Below are positions 10,510-22,400 of a DNA stretch of 64,000 nucleotides, one piece after another. Origin of the DNA: Manduca sexta. Taxonomy: Eukaryota > Arthropoda > Insecta > Lepidoptera > Sphingidae. Under the pieces are notes generated by a model. It saw only the letters and a list, made by a program, of their open reading frames with translations, searched no databases and was not told the origin of the DNA. Every line of letters begins with the position of its first letter. The stretch's first letter is position 1. The translations under genes were made by a program, and so were the position numbers. The stretch lies in assembly GCF_014839805.1 (NCBI RefSeq), contig NC_051123.1:8910727-8974726 (forward strand). Direction: 5' to 3'.

Positions 10510-10740
10510 ACACTGCAAAAGTAGCTGAACAAATCGCCTTCACAACTACAAAACCTCAAATCGCCTGTACACATTCAGTTCAATTCAAACATTTCATTTT
10601 ATTTGTGTGATGTAAAGTAAATCCTTTTTATTTTTGTGAAGAAAAAATGTTTGTCATTAAACAAATTTTTTCAAGTAGTAAGTGTATAGGCGATTTGAAG
10701 TTTTGCATTTGTTAAGCTAATTTATAAGTGACTAGATATA
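10510..10740. mobile_element. Tc1/mariner-like MITE, degenerate copy
   Basis: Starts gcaaaagtagctgaacaaat and ends gttaagctaatttataagtg, an imperfect inverted repeat. The interior shares ggcgatttgaagttttg and gtgtgatgtaaagtaaatcc with the 37560-37755 copy. Confidence 0.7.
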
Positions 10741-11565
10741 TATGAACCTTAGTTACAGTATGAGTCAGTGCTGCAGTATCAGTTATGCTGGTACTGCAGC
10801 AAAGAGCTTAATGAGAGTTCCCATTATTGGCACTGGGTATAATTGTGTTATATTTCTTGATATGTTTTGCTTTTCTCTCCTTTTATTGTACATGTATTGC
10901 TGTTATTATCCCTAAATTTAAACTTTTCACAACTAATATGTTATAAATAGTATGCACATTTGTAGAGGTTGGGAAAAAAATGCATTAATTTAAATCAAAT
11001 TAACTTGTCAATGTTGCAATAGCTTCTAAATTATAAACATGATTGGAAAAAGCCAATCTGCGGTTAAGTTTTCCTTATAGCAAAGGAAATAGCCACTAAT
11101 CGGTAAAAGAATTTCTGGAATCAGAACCATTGTTTCAGAATGTAGTGTATGTCAGAAAGAAACTATTTCATCACCTTTATCCATAAAATTATAAAACTAG
11201 AGTGACTCTTATTTTTCTAGGTTTTCACCTCTACTATGTCCACACTAGGCTATGCCTGTATCGTGGACATCAAAAACAAAGTTTAATAGTACAAACCATA
11301 TACCATCTAAATTGTAGTACATAAATTTGAATAAAATTAAAAAGGAAAACAAAGACAATAAAAATTCTAACACAAATAAATAAAAGAAATATTAGTATTT
11401 TTTTTATTTACATCTACTCGCATAATAAGTAAATCTATTTGTATAGTACTATTTCCAAATAGCTCTGCATATTAAATGTCACCATGCATGATATTTATAA
11501 TGATATGGATACATATATTTTTTGAACACATGTTTGTTAGCCTGACTAGAGTCAGCTTATACAAT

Positions 11566-11879
11566 AATAATATCAGCCCTATACTTGCACACTTCTGAGC
11601 ACGGGCCTCCTCTACTACTGAGAGGGATTAGGCCTTAGTCCACCATGCTGACCTAGTGCGGATTGGTAGACTTCACACACCTTCGAAATTACTATAGAGA
11701 ACTTCTCAGATGTGCAGGTTTCCTCACGATGTTTTCCTTCACTGTTAAAGCGAACGATAAATTCACAAAGAATACACACATGATTTTTTAGAAAAGTCAG
11801 AGGTGTATGTTCTTGGGATTTGAACCTGCGGACATTCGTCTCGGCAGTCCATTCCACACCCAACTAGGCTATCGCCGCT
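11566..11879 (-). mobile_element. tRNA-derived SINE, family A, copy 2
   Basis: Near full-length copy: tail aatatcagcccta at the left, B-box-like inverse gatttgaacc at 11818 and head ctatcgccgc at the right end. Related to copy 1 along its entire length. Confidence 0.9.
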
Positions 11880-11934
11880 TTTCTTTTATACAAACTCACT
11901 GGATTTTCAGGGTGACTACTTTAAGCGCTCGCAA

Positions 11935-12240
11935 CCCTTTGAAATTAAGGGATCATGCTGAGGGCAACCCACCAACCAATTACGAACCTTGGCTCAGGGC
12001 AATTGCTGAAATGAATAATGTTAACCATCATAGTAGTTGTACTGTATAAGTCCTGGGTTCGAATTCCGAGTCGGGCAAAGTGATATTTGGGTTTTTCTGC
12101 GCAGTATCAGCCTGGAGTCTGGAATTTTTGTCCGACATGACGATAGGCTCGCCCCCTATCACGTCTTGGGACGGAACACACTTGGCGAAAAGTGGGTGCC
12201 CTAATTGCGCCTCTGCATACCCCTTTGGGGATAAATAACA
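11935..12240 (+). mobile_element. Second tRNA-like SINE (family B)
   Basis: Contains gggttcgaattcc (RNA polymerase III B-box-like) at 12056, then GAGTCGGGCAAAGTGATATT, an element found inverted at 20775, 46195 and 61020. It ends after cccctttggggataaataac. The 3' body reads gtgggtgccctaattgcgcc. Confidence 0.75.
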
Positions 12241-13392
12241 ATAGTATGTACAATAAAATTGTTAATTAATTTCATTGTTTGTTATAATTACTTGTTAAAC
12301 ATTATTTTCCCTGACTTGCCCAATGCTCATAGAAGCTTTAATATTTACAATATTCTTCAAAACATGTCATGATTATTTATAAAGTATGTGGTTAATAAAA
12401 TTGAATAGAAAACATCAGATCTTAGACATTTGAAGAAGATGGATAGTGAGAGTGTGAAACATACATGAGAGGAAGGTGGAAGTAGTTGGTAAGTGTTGAC
12501 CACACTATAGGGCCATATTATGTTGGTGGTGGTATGGTGATAAGTGATATCACCTACATTTCAAAGTAAAGAGTCAAAATATATTACTGGCAAATAATAT
12601 TACATGGTTGCCCATGGTCTCTGCCTGCCTCAAATTAAAGTAATTTATTAATAGTGTACAAAAATATGTAAGTCATTTGGCCAGTTAATGAAAAATACAT
12701 CATTATTTGTGTATTAATGAAAACAAATAATATTAATACATAGTATCTATGACCTAATATCATTATACCAGATACTGTATTATTTCAATATAATTATAAA
12801 ATATTACATAAAGCTTGTGCCTACAGATTTACTCATGTTTGTTTATGTTATACATATTATAATTGAAACTCAAGCATGATCTAACATACTAGCGCCACCT
12901 AGTTAGAAATACGGAACTAAGCTTGTGCAAGAATTTAATGATGTGGTTGCAATGTACAGAATTATGAGGATACAAAATAGATAAATGTTATTTTAGGATG
13001 CAACCTGTTATAAACTTTAATTTAAAGATATTATTCATAGTATGTCAATTCGTATACTATTGCCATCTAAACCTGGCCTGGCATAAGAAAATCTGTCGAT
13101 ACAAACTCAACTTGGCTGAGCAGGTTCATGGAGTAAATCAATGGAATTGGTCATTGTTCTTCTAGCTTATATTATAAATGCGACTATGAAAATGTTTGGA
13201 TGATGTACACAAATATGGACAGATTTTAATTAAAATTTGCCCAACTGTCTGGCATTGTTCTTTATCAGCGCATAGGCTACCTTTTTAACATGGTAGTGAG
13301 CATAATGAGACTACCTTGAAAAATTTGCAAGGCTGAACTGCAAGCAAAATCTATAGCAAATAACAATATGTATATAACTGTATGAGTGGTAG

Positions 13393-13625
13393 GTCTCTCA
13401 TATGTGAGAGTCCGTGTGGGTAGGTACCACTGCAGGCAGTATCTATTTCTGCCAACAAGCAGTAGTGTGTAGTCACTGTTGTGTTCCATTTTGAAGGACA
13501 TTGTAGCCAGTGTAACTACTGGACATAGTGAGACTTAACATCTTATATCTCAGGATGGTGAGCGCAGTGGAACACCAAACAATACTTTGTAATTCAAGAT
13601 GTTGGATGGACTGTTTATCATCTTG
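13393..13625 (+). repeat. Interspersed repeat family D, copy 1
   Basis: Shares tgagacttaacatct, then aggatggtgagcgcagtgg and accaaacaatactttgtaat with the copy at 49603-49875. Short non-autonomous element; class uncertain. Confidence 0.8.
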
Positions 13626-15294
13626 TCAATCAAACCATTAAAAAAAAATATTTTTTGTTAATAGACTTTCAGTGTCTTAGACTTGTCAGCCCCATGGCAA
13701 CAAAAAATACATTTAAATCATTCCATACATAATAATATTGTTGACAGAAGATTTGCTGTTAACTAAAGTTACGCTACTCAAATATGTTTTTTATCTTGAC
13801 ATGAGTACCAAACATCTCACTGCACCTGTCAGCAAGTACTTTCAAGACAATATCGTCCGACGAAAAGAGGTTGTTTTGTGACAGTCTAGACTACCATACT
13901 ACGTATTGTAAAAATTACCAAGTGAGTCATGTATTGAAGTCAACAAATCAGTCCAGTATTATGGCGTGATTTTAACGTACAACAAGGAACCACATTCTAT
14001 CAGATTTCATTTGAATATGGCATTATTGAAGCTGCGAAAGACGGATAGTTTGCGCTGACTTAGGGAGGTGTATGTTCGGTAATAGAGGAGCATAATTAAT
14101 TCGATTGATTAACGAACCTACTTCTTAATGATGCTCTTTTAAATCATGCAACATTTTCTTATAGAGTCTAATAATAAAGCCGTAAGCCGTGTTTTATTAG
14201 GTTTCTTTTCAAATTTTTCACATTTAAATTTATACTAATCCACTTTTTTCTAACTATTTCGATTCCAAGTTTCGTTTCGGAAAATAGTTTGAACATTTTT
14301 AGATTCCGTTCAGCGCGTGTATTCATAATTCTATAAGTGCATCATGAAAGTGTGTAAGTACTGATGTATGGTTTATATGAATAAAATAACTTTCCTGTTG
14401 AGAGAACTGTACTCTGTAAGTGTTTCGTTAAGTTTTCTATTTAATCCTATAATCAGTTATATTTATTTTTCGTATATAACGTGGTATCCTTGATAAATAA
14501 TATTAAATCTCACCTTTTCGATGGAGAACGAGTATTTATATTGAAACTTATTTGTAAAGTTTTATGTTACTGGATACTTGCACTGTTCACATTTAACTCT
14601 TGGAAAGGAAATAACCACAGAATCACTGGGTACTACTTAGCTACATAGTACATACGCATACAATAATCTCGTGGTGCTTCAAATATTACAAAAACAATGC
14701 ACGTTATTGCAATTTTGCACTATGTAGGTACTTAGTTCTTGGTAGTTTTTTTTGTAGGGTAGAGTATGCTACCCTGAAAAATATATATGAATGTTGCCAT
14801 AAAAGAAAGTTAAAACTTTTTTATAATGTTTCAATACATCCACTTGACATTTTCAGCATGACAAAATACTCATGTAAAACAAAAATTTTAATGTATTTTT
14901 GTAAAGTAAATAACAATAAGCTTTTAGTGAATCTGGAGTCTAACCCAGAATTAATGATAGCTTAGACCTCAAATATTCTTTATTAGATCGTGAGACATTC
15001 ATCAGGTTTTAAACATGCTGCTTCCATAATTAAGAATATTTTAAAAGTAACTAAATGTCCCTAGACTTTATATAAATGGCAAAAAGCATTGCAAAAAGTT
15101 AATATAAATATGCTATAGGGTGTACGCTGTTAGTTTTATTTATATTTGATATATTGGATGTATAAGTCATCCAAAAGAGTATTTAGCGCAATGGGGAAAC
15201 GCCGCGTCGCGTCGCGTCGTGCCCCGGGGGCGTCTAACAAGCAGGACTGCCTCATGCACAATGTTGTGCTGGCTTATATTATTTGACAGTCGCT

Positions 15295-15420
15295 CAGACC
15301 CCAAAAATTAATTATTTATTTATACGTGTACATAACACAATAACAGTTAGTAATAGTACAAGAGAGATGTTGTACAGGCAACGTAGATATTTTACAATTT
15401 GCATTTTCGTGGATGAAAAA
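15295..15420. repeat. Possible LINE 3'-tail fragment
   Basis: aattatttatttata followed by gtacataacacaataacagt resembles the segment at 26860-26900 (gtacatataataacagttac) that follows a TTTA tract. Suggests 3' ends of the same non-LTR element. Confidence 0.4.
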
Positions 15421-16362
15421 TCTATACTTACTTAGAATTCATTCATTCATATTTGATCACTTGCTTTGTTGAGCTAATTTTACAATTATCAATAAAAAAT
15501 ATGCATAGGAATCATAAAATGTAATACAACACACACAAACACAAAATAATTTTGTATATAGATGGAATTCTTTATGAAGTAAGGGTTTATAATTTGTTTT
15601 GAATGCATCAATTTTATCTGATAGTTGTCTGAGGAGTACCTACTTAATCACCATCCATAACAAAGACCATTCCCGAGAATAATATTATTTTAGCATAAAA
15701 GTCACGGGTAATAGTAGTATACTGTGTGGTCCAGACAATTTACATGAATATTTATAGCATGACACGGTTTTGAGAGAAAGTGAAAAGAATGTTTATAATA
15801 TTACTATTTATGTAAGCACAAATTTATATTTGGCAAAAATATTGAATTTTTGAGATTGTATATAAATATATTTGTATTGAATAGGTAATAAATACAATTT
15901 TAATTATAGGTATTTTCTAAACCTGATGTTTCATGATATGTTTCTTGTGTTGCCATTTGGGAAATATCTAAAGAATGAGAAAAAAATATACGAAACTCCG
16001 CTTCACTTGTGTTTTTTTCTAATTTTACTGTCATTAGGCCGATAAATTGATGCATATTTTGTATGCAACAGTTATTTTGACTTAATAAAGTGCTCTAGTA
16101 TGTACCAGTTTAACGCGGGGAATGCTCTAAGTGCGTCTATTCACTAAAATCAATAACAATCGCTGACCAACAAAGGTACGCTTGTGTTTGCTTTGCTTGG
16201 AGATATAACCTGTGTTCTATGCTGGCGTCCGGTTGGCGTCCGTCACAATTAACGCAATAATGTTGAACAAGCGTCGTGTAGCGGAATCGCGTGTGTAAAT
16301 GTGTGTTGTGGTGCATTTGCTATGTGCAGTAACATCAGTGATTTTTATTTTTAGTTACCAAA

Positions 16363-16468
16363 ATGAATTATGAATCGGAACGAGCCATGAATCAGAAGAG
16401 GTTGCGAATGGATCCGGAGCCGGGTCACGGTGTTGTGCAGGGGAATGGTTTGCCGCTCAATTACATCG
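16363..16468 (+). CDS. HIRIP3-like gene exon 1 (start)
   Basis: ATG in a cca-aaATG context, encoding MNYESERAMNQKRLRMDPEP and ending in phase 1 at a GTAAGT donor. The sequence tttttatttttag lies 8 bp before the ATG and could be the acceptor of a 5' UTR intron, so the transcription start is probably further upstream. Confidence 0.75.
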
Positions 16469-19400
16469 GTAAGTGGTGTTGTATTGTTTAAAAACGCGGG
16501 AAAGTAGCGAGCGCGGTGTATGTTTACCGTTTTTATTGTTGTAGATAATGGACATCAGATCCCGTATCAGCCGTATGCGGGGGCATACAACACTCACTAC
16601 CCGCCGCCAGACGCATTCGCGGCATACGGGCCGCCGCCCCCGGGGGGCTACGCCCCACAGAATTTGTCGTACGCACCTCCCGCGCATCAGAATTACCCAC
16701 ATCACCAGAGTTTCCCGCCACAACAGCCGCCGCAGGCTCAATTACATATGCAAACTCACTTGGGTAAGTCACAGTCATTATATAATCTGTTTTTTTTTTG
16801 TTTACAAACAAATCATAAATTGTGTACACCTAAAATATTTACATAGGTAGATGTCTTAACTTGAGGTGAATATTTTTGCATAGTATTTTCTATGGTTTCA
16901 ACATTTACATTTATTTGTCATAGCATTAAAATTACACCTGAATATGTTTTCTAAAACATTGTGTATAATATTGATTATTCTTAGTATTTAGTAGCTGGAG
17001 GTACAGGATAAATATTTTTGCAACAAATTGGGAGAAATATGGTGAAATTATATAAGAAAATTAAATCCATTTGTTTATTTTCTGGGAAGGTCAATTATGA
17101 TCACAAGTATTTTAAACATAATAATATGTACAAATTTGATGTATTCAAAGAATACCTTTTTAAATTAATCTTAAGTTAAAATCTGTTCACATAAAAAACA
17201 GTAGAGATACTTAGTTGGAAAGTGGAAAGATGATTGTAAAATGTTTTTTGTTTCCCGAAAATGGTATAAGTGTTTACATTTTTTTTATACAGCAAAGTGA
17301 CCCCATTGCAATGATGGTGAGAGAAGTGGGGTCCAATAGAATGTCGACTGATGAGTGATGATTATTGGCAGTCAACACAATTATGATAGTATGTGATAGA
17401 TTTACGTGGGCTTCTGTGGTGGGTTTTAACACCATGATGATCACTATCTGGTCGGATATAAACTATATCCTACCACCAGCAAAACTAACCTGATAGATGA
17501 AGTTGTGTAGAATTATATGTATTAAGTCTCGAGTTATGGTCCTTCGGTCCACAAACCAAATGTATTAATCTAATTAATTGCCTAAAAATTTTATTAACCA
17601 AAATTTTATTTATTTATTTAGAAAATATTTATGATTGAGCGATCTTAGGATTTTTTTCTTTTATTTTAGGAAGATATTTCTAAATCAGACAGAACATTTG
17701 TAAAAGCTCTAAGTGCTGCAAGTTTAGTATGGCTGGTTTAGAGAAATGAATTGACGCATGAATATTTAAAAACATCTACATCTAGATTTTGATATGGTAC
17801 TGTGTGGATTTTACACTTTGTAAAATGTCCTTCAAACTGGAACACAACAGTAGGTGCATAATGCCACTTAGACGAAACAGATATTGCAGTGATATCTGCC
17901 CAGCTGAATTCTTGCTTACAAGATATTTTCCACCTTCTGATGCCTTCAAAATTCTTTTAGGAATCTCAGAATTACGTTAAAATTATTTTTCAACTGAACC
18001 AAGTTGCTAGTCAATGCTTTGTTAGGGTGGTGTTGGAAATATTTATCAGAAGTTGTGTAATTTTCGATGAGCTTGATATAATGCACTAGTTTATGACTGC
18101 GGCTCCCACTATGTGAAACAGTTTTTCCTGGATAAATGTTTTTTCTCGCGGCTTCGCCCGCGTGAAGGAATTTTCCGGGATAAAAGTCGCGCTTGTGCAG
18201 TGTAAAAAAAGTATTCGATTTAATTATATTAATGGCTCACTATTTTGGTCATAGTGGCTTCCACGTAAGGTAGATGTATGCTGTCGCGGACTTTTATTTA
18301 GAACTATTTAAGACAAACAGCCCTACAGTACATTATCTTTGTCTAACTCCCAACAGTTTAAGCAGCGTACGCCAAAATAGCATTTCTTTTTCGACTTATT
18401 TGATATATCGTTATATTATTTATAATGTACTAGCTTTTACCCCAATGTTGGTTGGTATTTCTACTGTTTATAGGCGGTCGTATAGCTTACCATCAGTCGA
18501 ACGGTAAGTTCGTCGCGTCATATAGGCAAAAAAAAGTCTATTTATATGATATGATTACTTTATATGATACAAATTTAAAATTCCAATCACATTAATTTAT
18601 TTAATACTTGCAAAATAATAGTCTCGTTATGTTCTACCAGCTCTATGTTTGTCCAAAGAACGATACAAAATTATAGTGGTAAGTAAAAAAAATTTGTGGG
18701 TAGGTAATGTTTGGAGCTATCTGATCGCTTCTAACAACTATTATTCTCGATAGCTTCAATCTTCATAATTAGATCGATCGTGCAAATAAACGAATTAAGT
18801 TTTTTTTCTCTCTTTATGGCAAAGAGCGGATTGCGGGTCTGCCAGTATCAAGTTATATTTACCTAATATAAAGTTTTCGTCCGCTTGCTTACCATCGGGT
18901 GCAGTCACTCATAAAGTATAGGATAAGATATATTTTATATCCGCCTGGATAAGGACCACCGTACACAAGTTCCGGAATCAGTCTGTGTATATCAGGGTCC
19001 AACAGGCCGGCATATTTGTATCGACTGTCAAGGGGTGATCATCTCTCGTTAGTCGACATTCTATTAGACCCCACTCCACTTACTATAAGGTGCAGTGGAG
19101 TCACTTTGCCTTGCTCGTATAAAAAAAGTAGTATATAAAGAATAGGGTACCGGACTCATTTTTGTTCTTTACTTTTATCAAATATTTACATAATATAAAT
19201 TATAACACAGAAGGAATTTTTAAAATCCGGTAAAAAATAAACAAGTTATAAGTGTTTGAATTTCGGTGAAAGGGGTAATTAACAAGAAACAGAAAAGAGA
19301 CAAAATATCCACATGTGACGTCATCGGGAATTACGACGCGTGCGAAAGAAAGAGATGAAGCGATATCCCCACATCGCGCCCACTTCTGCACATTACAATA

Positions 19401-22400
19401 TTTTAAATATGAATTACTCGCTCATTTTTTAACCAATTTTTATGCAGTTTCCGCAGCAGTGCTTCTTTTTCGTATTATTAACCATTATATATAGAATAAT
19501 GGACAAAATCAAGCATAGGCCGGTCCCCTATTGGGTGCATCATTGCGATTGCCCTCCCATATCTGTGCTGTAATTCCCAGGGTATGGAGACGTGGGAGTG
19601 CACAAGCCGGCGTGGCCGCCGCAGCCGCACCTGCTGCCGCCGCTCGACACGCAGAAACCGCTCGACGTGAAGCAGCTCAAGCCGGAGATCAAACTCGAGC
19701 CCGCCGACTCGCAGAAGAGGCCGCATCCCGAGAATGAGATGATGGTAAGTGCGGTTTGAACCTAGTATACTAGCATTCACGTTTGATAATGCCATACTGT
19801 CGCCAAAAGGGAAATTCCCACAAAAATTTTATACTGAGAAAATGATATTAATATATGTATGGACGTTTGAAAGCCCAATTAATTTAAGCGACATTGTTTT
19901 GCGACACTAAATTTCATACATATTTAAAATCAGCACTTTTTTCTATGTTTTTAAACTAGTTAAAATTTTTCGAAAACAAAAAGTGTCGCTTATGTCAATT
20001 ACCCTTTCAACCGTCGATATGATATTTTTTTTTTTTTTTTTTTTTGGGAACTCCTTGCTTATCACCGGGGGTACCCTGCTAATGGTGTACAGACGATCCC
20101 CAGGCTTAGCCACCGTGGCGTTCCTTAGGATAGGGGATAGGGATGGAGGGATGTGGGGTGACGGGAAGGGAGGGGGAGATATTATAATATTAGCCCTGTC
20201 ATATATACTATCCCACTGCTGGGCACGGGTTTTTACTACTAAGAGAGATTCGGTCTTAATCCACAAGGCTGGGCTAGTGCGGATTGGCAGACTTCACATA
20301 CCCTCAAAAGTTTTATAGAGAACTTTCATGTTTTCCTTCAACGTTAAAGCAAGCGATAATTCACAAAGAAGACATACATGAGTTTAGAAAAGTCAGAGGT
20401 GTGTTCCGTTAGGTTTTAAACCTGCAAACATTCGTCTCGGCAGTACGTTCCACACCCAACTAGGCTATCGCCGCTTTTACTGATTACGAATATGTATTTA
20501 ACTCAATTTATCGTACGGTAATATAGCATTATTCTTTTATGATTAGTCCTATTAGGATCAAATATGGATGCATTTTTAAGACGTCAAGCGATTAAGCCCA
20601 GAAAATCGTTGTATAGACCATCAAAGGAACAAGTCGCTCGCTTGTCATAAGGTGGTTGCCGCTCATGAATGCCAACAATATTGGAACAATTATAAAAGCT
20701 TTGGCGGCCTTTGTCCGGTGACCATCAACATCGCTGAGTTGGTTTTTCCCAAACTGAATACACACACTTACGTCTTGTATTTTCTAAGAAGCAGGCTGGA
20801 GCGTTATTAGCGCGTAACAATTTTCGCCATCTGTTTCGTCCCATGATGTGATGGGCCAGCCTGTCGACATATGAGCACAAGTAGTCTCTGGGCTGATACT
20901 AAGCAACATAATATATATCACTTTTCCCGACCCGGGGACCTAACTCGAGATCTCAGCCCGGCATTCGCATTACAACACAACTATGCCATCGAAATAATCA
21001 TGAATAAGGTTCGCTCGCTTAGCTCGGTTGAAGATACCTTCACTTCCGACATCCTCAATTAGAGTAGGGTAGTTGACTACTTTTTTAACATACGTTTATC
21101 AAAAATGTATGTCATCCAAAATCGAACGAAAAAAGATTTTTCGACATCTATGCAATAAGAAAAAAGTTATAAGGCTTGAAATTTGGTGGAAGGGGTTGTT
21201 TCTAGTTGTCTAATAACAATAATAGTAAACTGTTACGTCACCGATTGTAAGCGGCTATTACTATGCATGCCTCAGAAAGAGATAGCGCGTAAACGACACC
21301 ACGACCTCATTTTTGCCCACAAAAATATTTAAAATATGAATGTCACATTTTTTATACTATTTTAATGCTGATTTGGCAAAAGAATTGCATTTTCATATTA
21401 TTTTCTGTTACATTTAACTAACACGTTGGAGCATGTATTGTATTTGGATTTCCGTTCCAGGGAGGCGATCTCGACCAGCCGAAGATAAAAATAAAAACGG
21501 ACATATTCAAACCGGACGACTTGGCGCACAGGCCGGCTATAGATAAACCACTCGGTTAGTATTGATGTTGGGTATAACTTATAGTTTTACCCCCTAGTTC
21601 GATTTTTTTTATAATAGGGTATTTGAGGATGTTTTTTTAAACTTTTATATTAGTTTTTACCCACGAGTTGGTTTTTTTTTATAATAGGGTATTTGACATT
21701 TTTTTTTTAACTTTTATAATATGTACGTCGTATAAATTATAAAACAGAAAAAATCTTTGAAATCTGATGAAAAATCCACAAGATATAAACCATTGAAATT
21801 AGGTAGCAGGGGTGAGTGTCAACATACAGAAAAGGGACGAAAGAAAGAGATGGAGCGATATCCCAACTCCACGCCCACTCCTGCACATAGCCGTATTTGA
21901 AATTTGAAATACTGCCTCATTTCTTATCGAATTTTAATGCTGTTTTCATAGAAGGATTTTTTTTTTACTTATTGCTGTTACATATATTAAAAGTGCACAA
22001 ACTCAAACATAGTTAAATACCTTATTGTATAGATGCGAAATGTTAAACTATAATATAATTTTCATATAAGTATGATTTTGTCCTTCCAGATGTCGTACAG
22101 AAAACTCAAGACATACAAAAACCAGTTGATATACAGAGCAAAGGTAATTGGTTTGATGTTGTTTGTGTTTAGATTAGCCAATGGCGCGTGTGTTGAAGTT
22201 GTATCGTGTTTTTGAGGTTTCGGGTCCGTTCCCCGGTTTGGGCAAAGTAAATTGAGTTTATTTGCTCAATGTTAGCCTAGAGTCTAGAATTGATTACTAA
22301 ATGATTTATTTATCTAAAATGTGGAAGTCTTAGAGCTATACAAACCTTAGCACTAGGAAAGTTGACTGAAAGCCAATAACATGCCTTCATAGAAAAGTTA

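Larger units (their letters stand above)
7262..16362. other. Divergent intergenic region between p53 and the HIRIP3-like gene
   Basis: About 9.1 kb between two start codons on opposite strands. It should hold the promoters and non-coding 5' exons of both genes, but none could be placed confidently. It contains two SINE copies, a second SINE type, a Tc1-like MITE, repeat D, a perfect palindrome and two unrecognised open frames (listed separately). The remainder is AT-rich without visible genes. Confidence 0.6.

Noticed and set aside
19983..20318. Frames of about 110 codons on both strands
   Set aside because: Run through a poly-T tract and a SINE.
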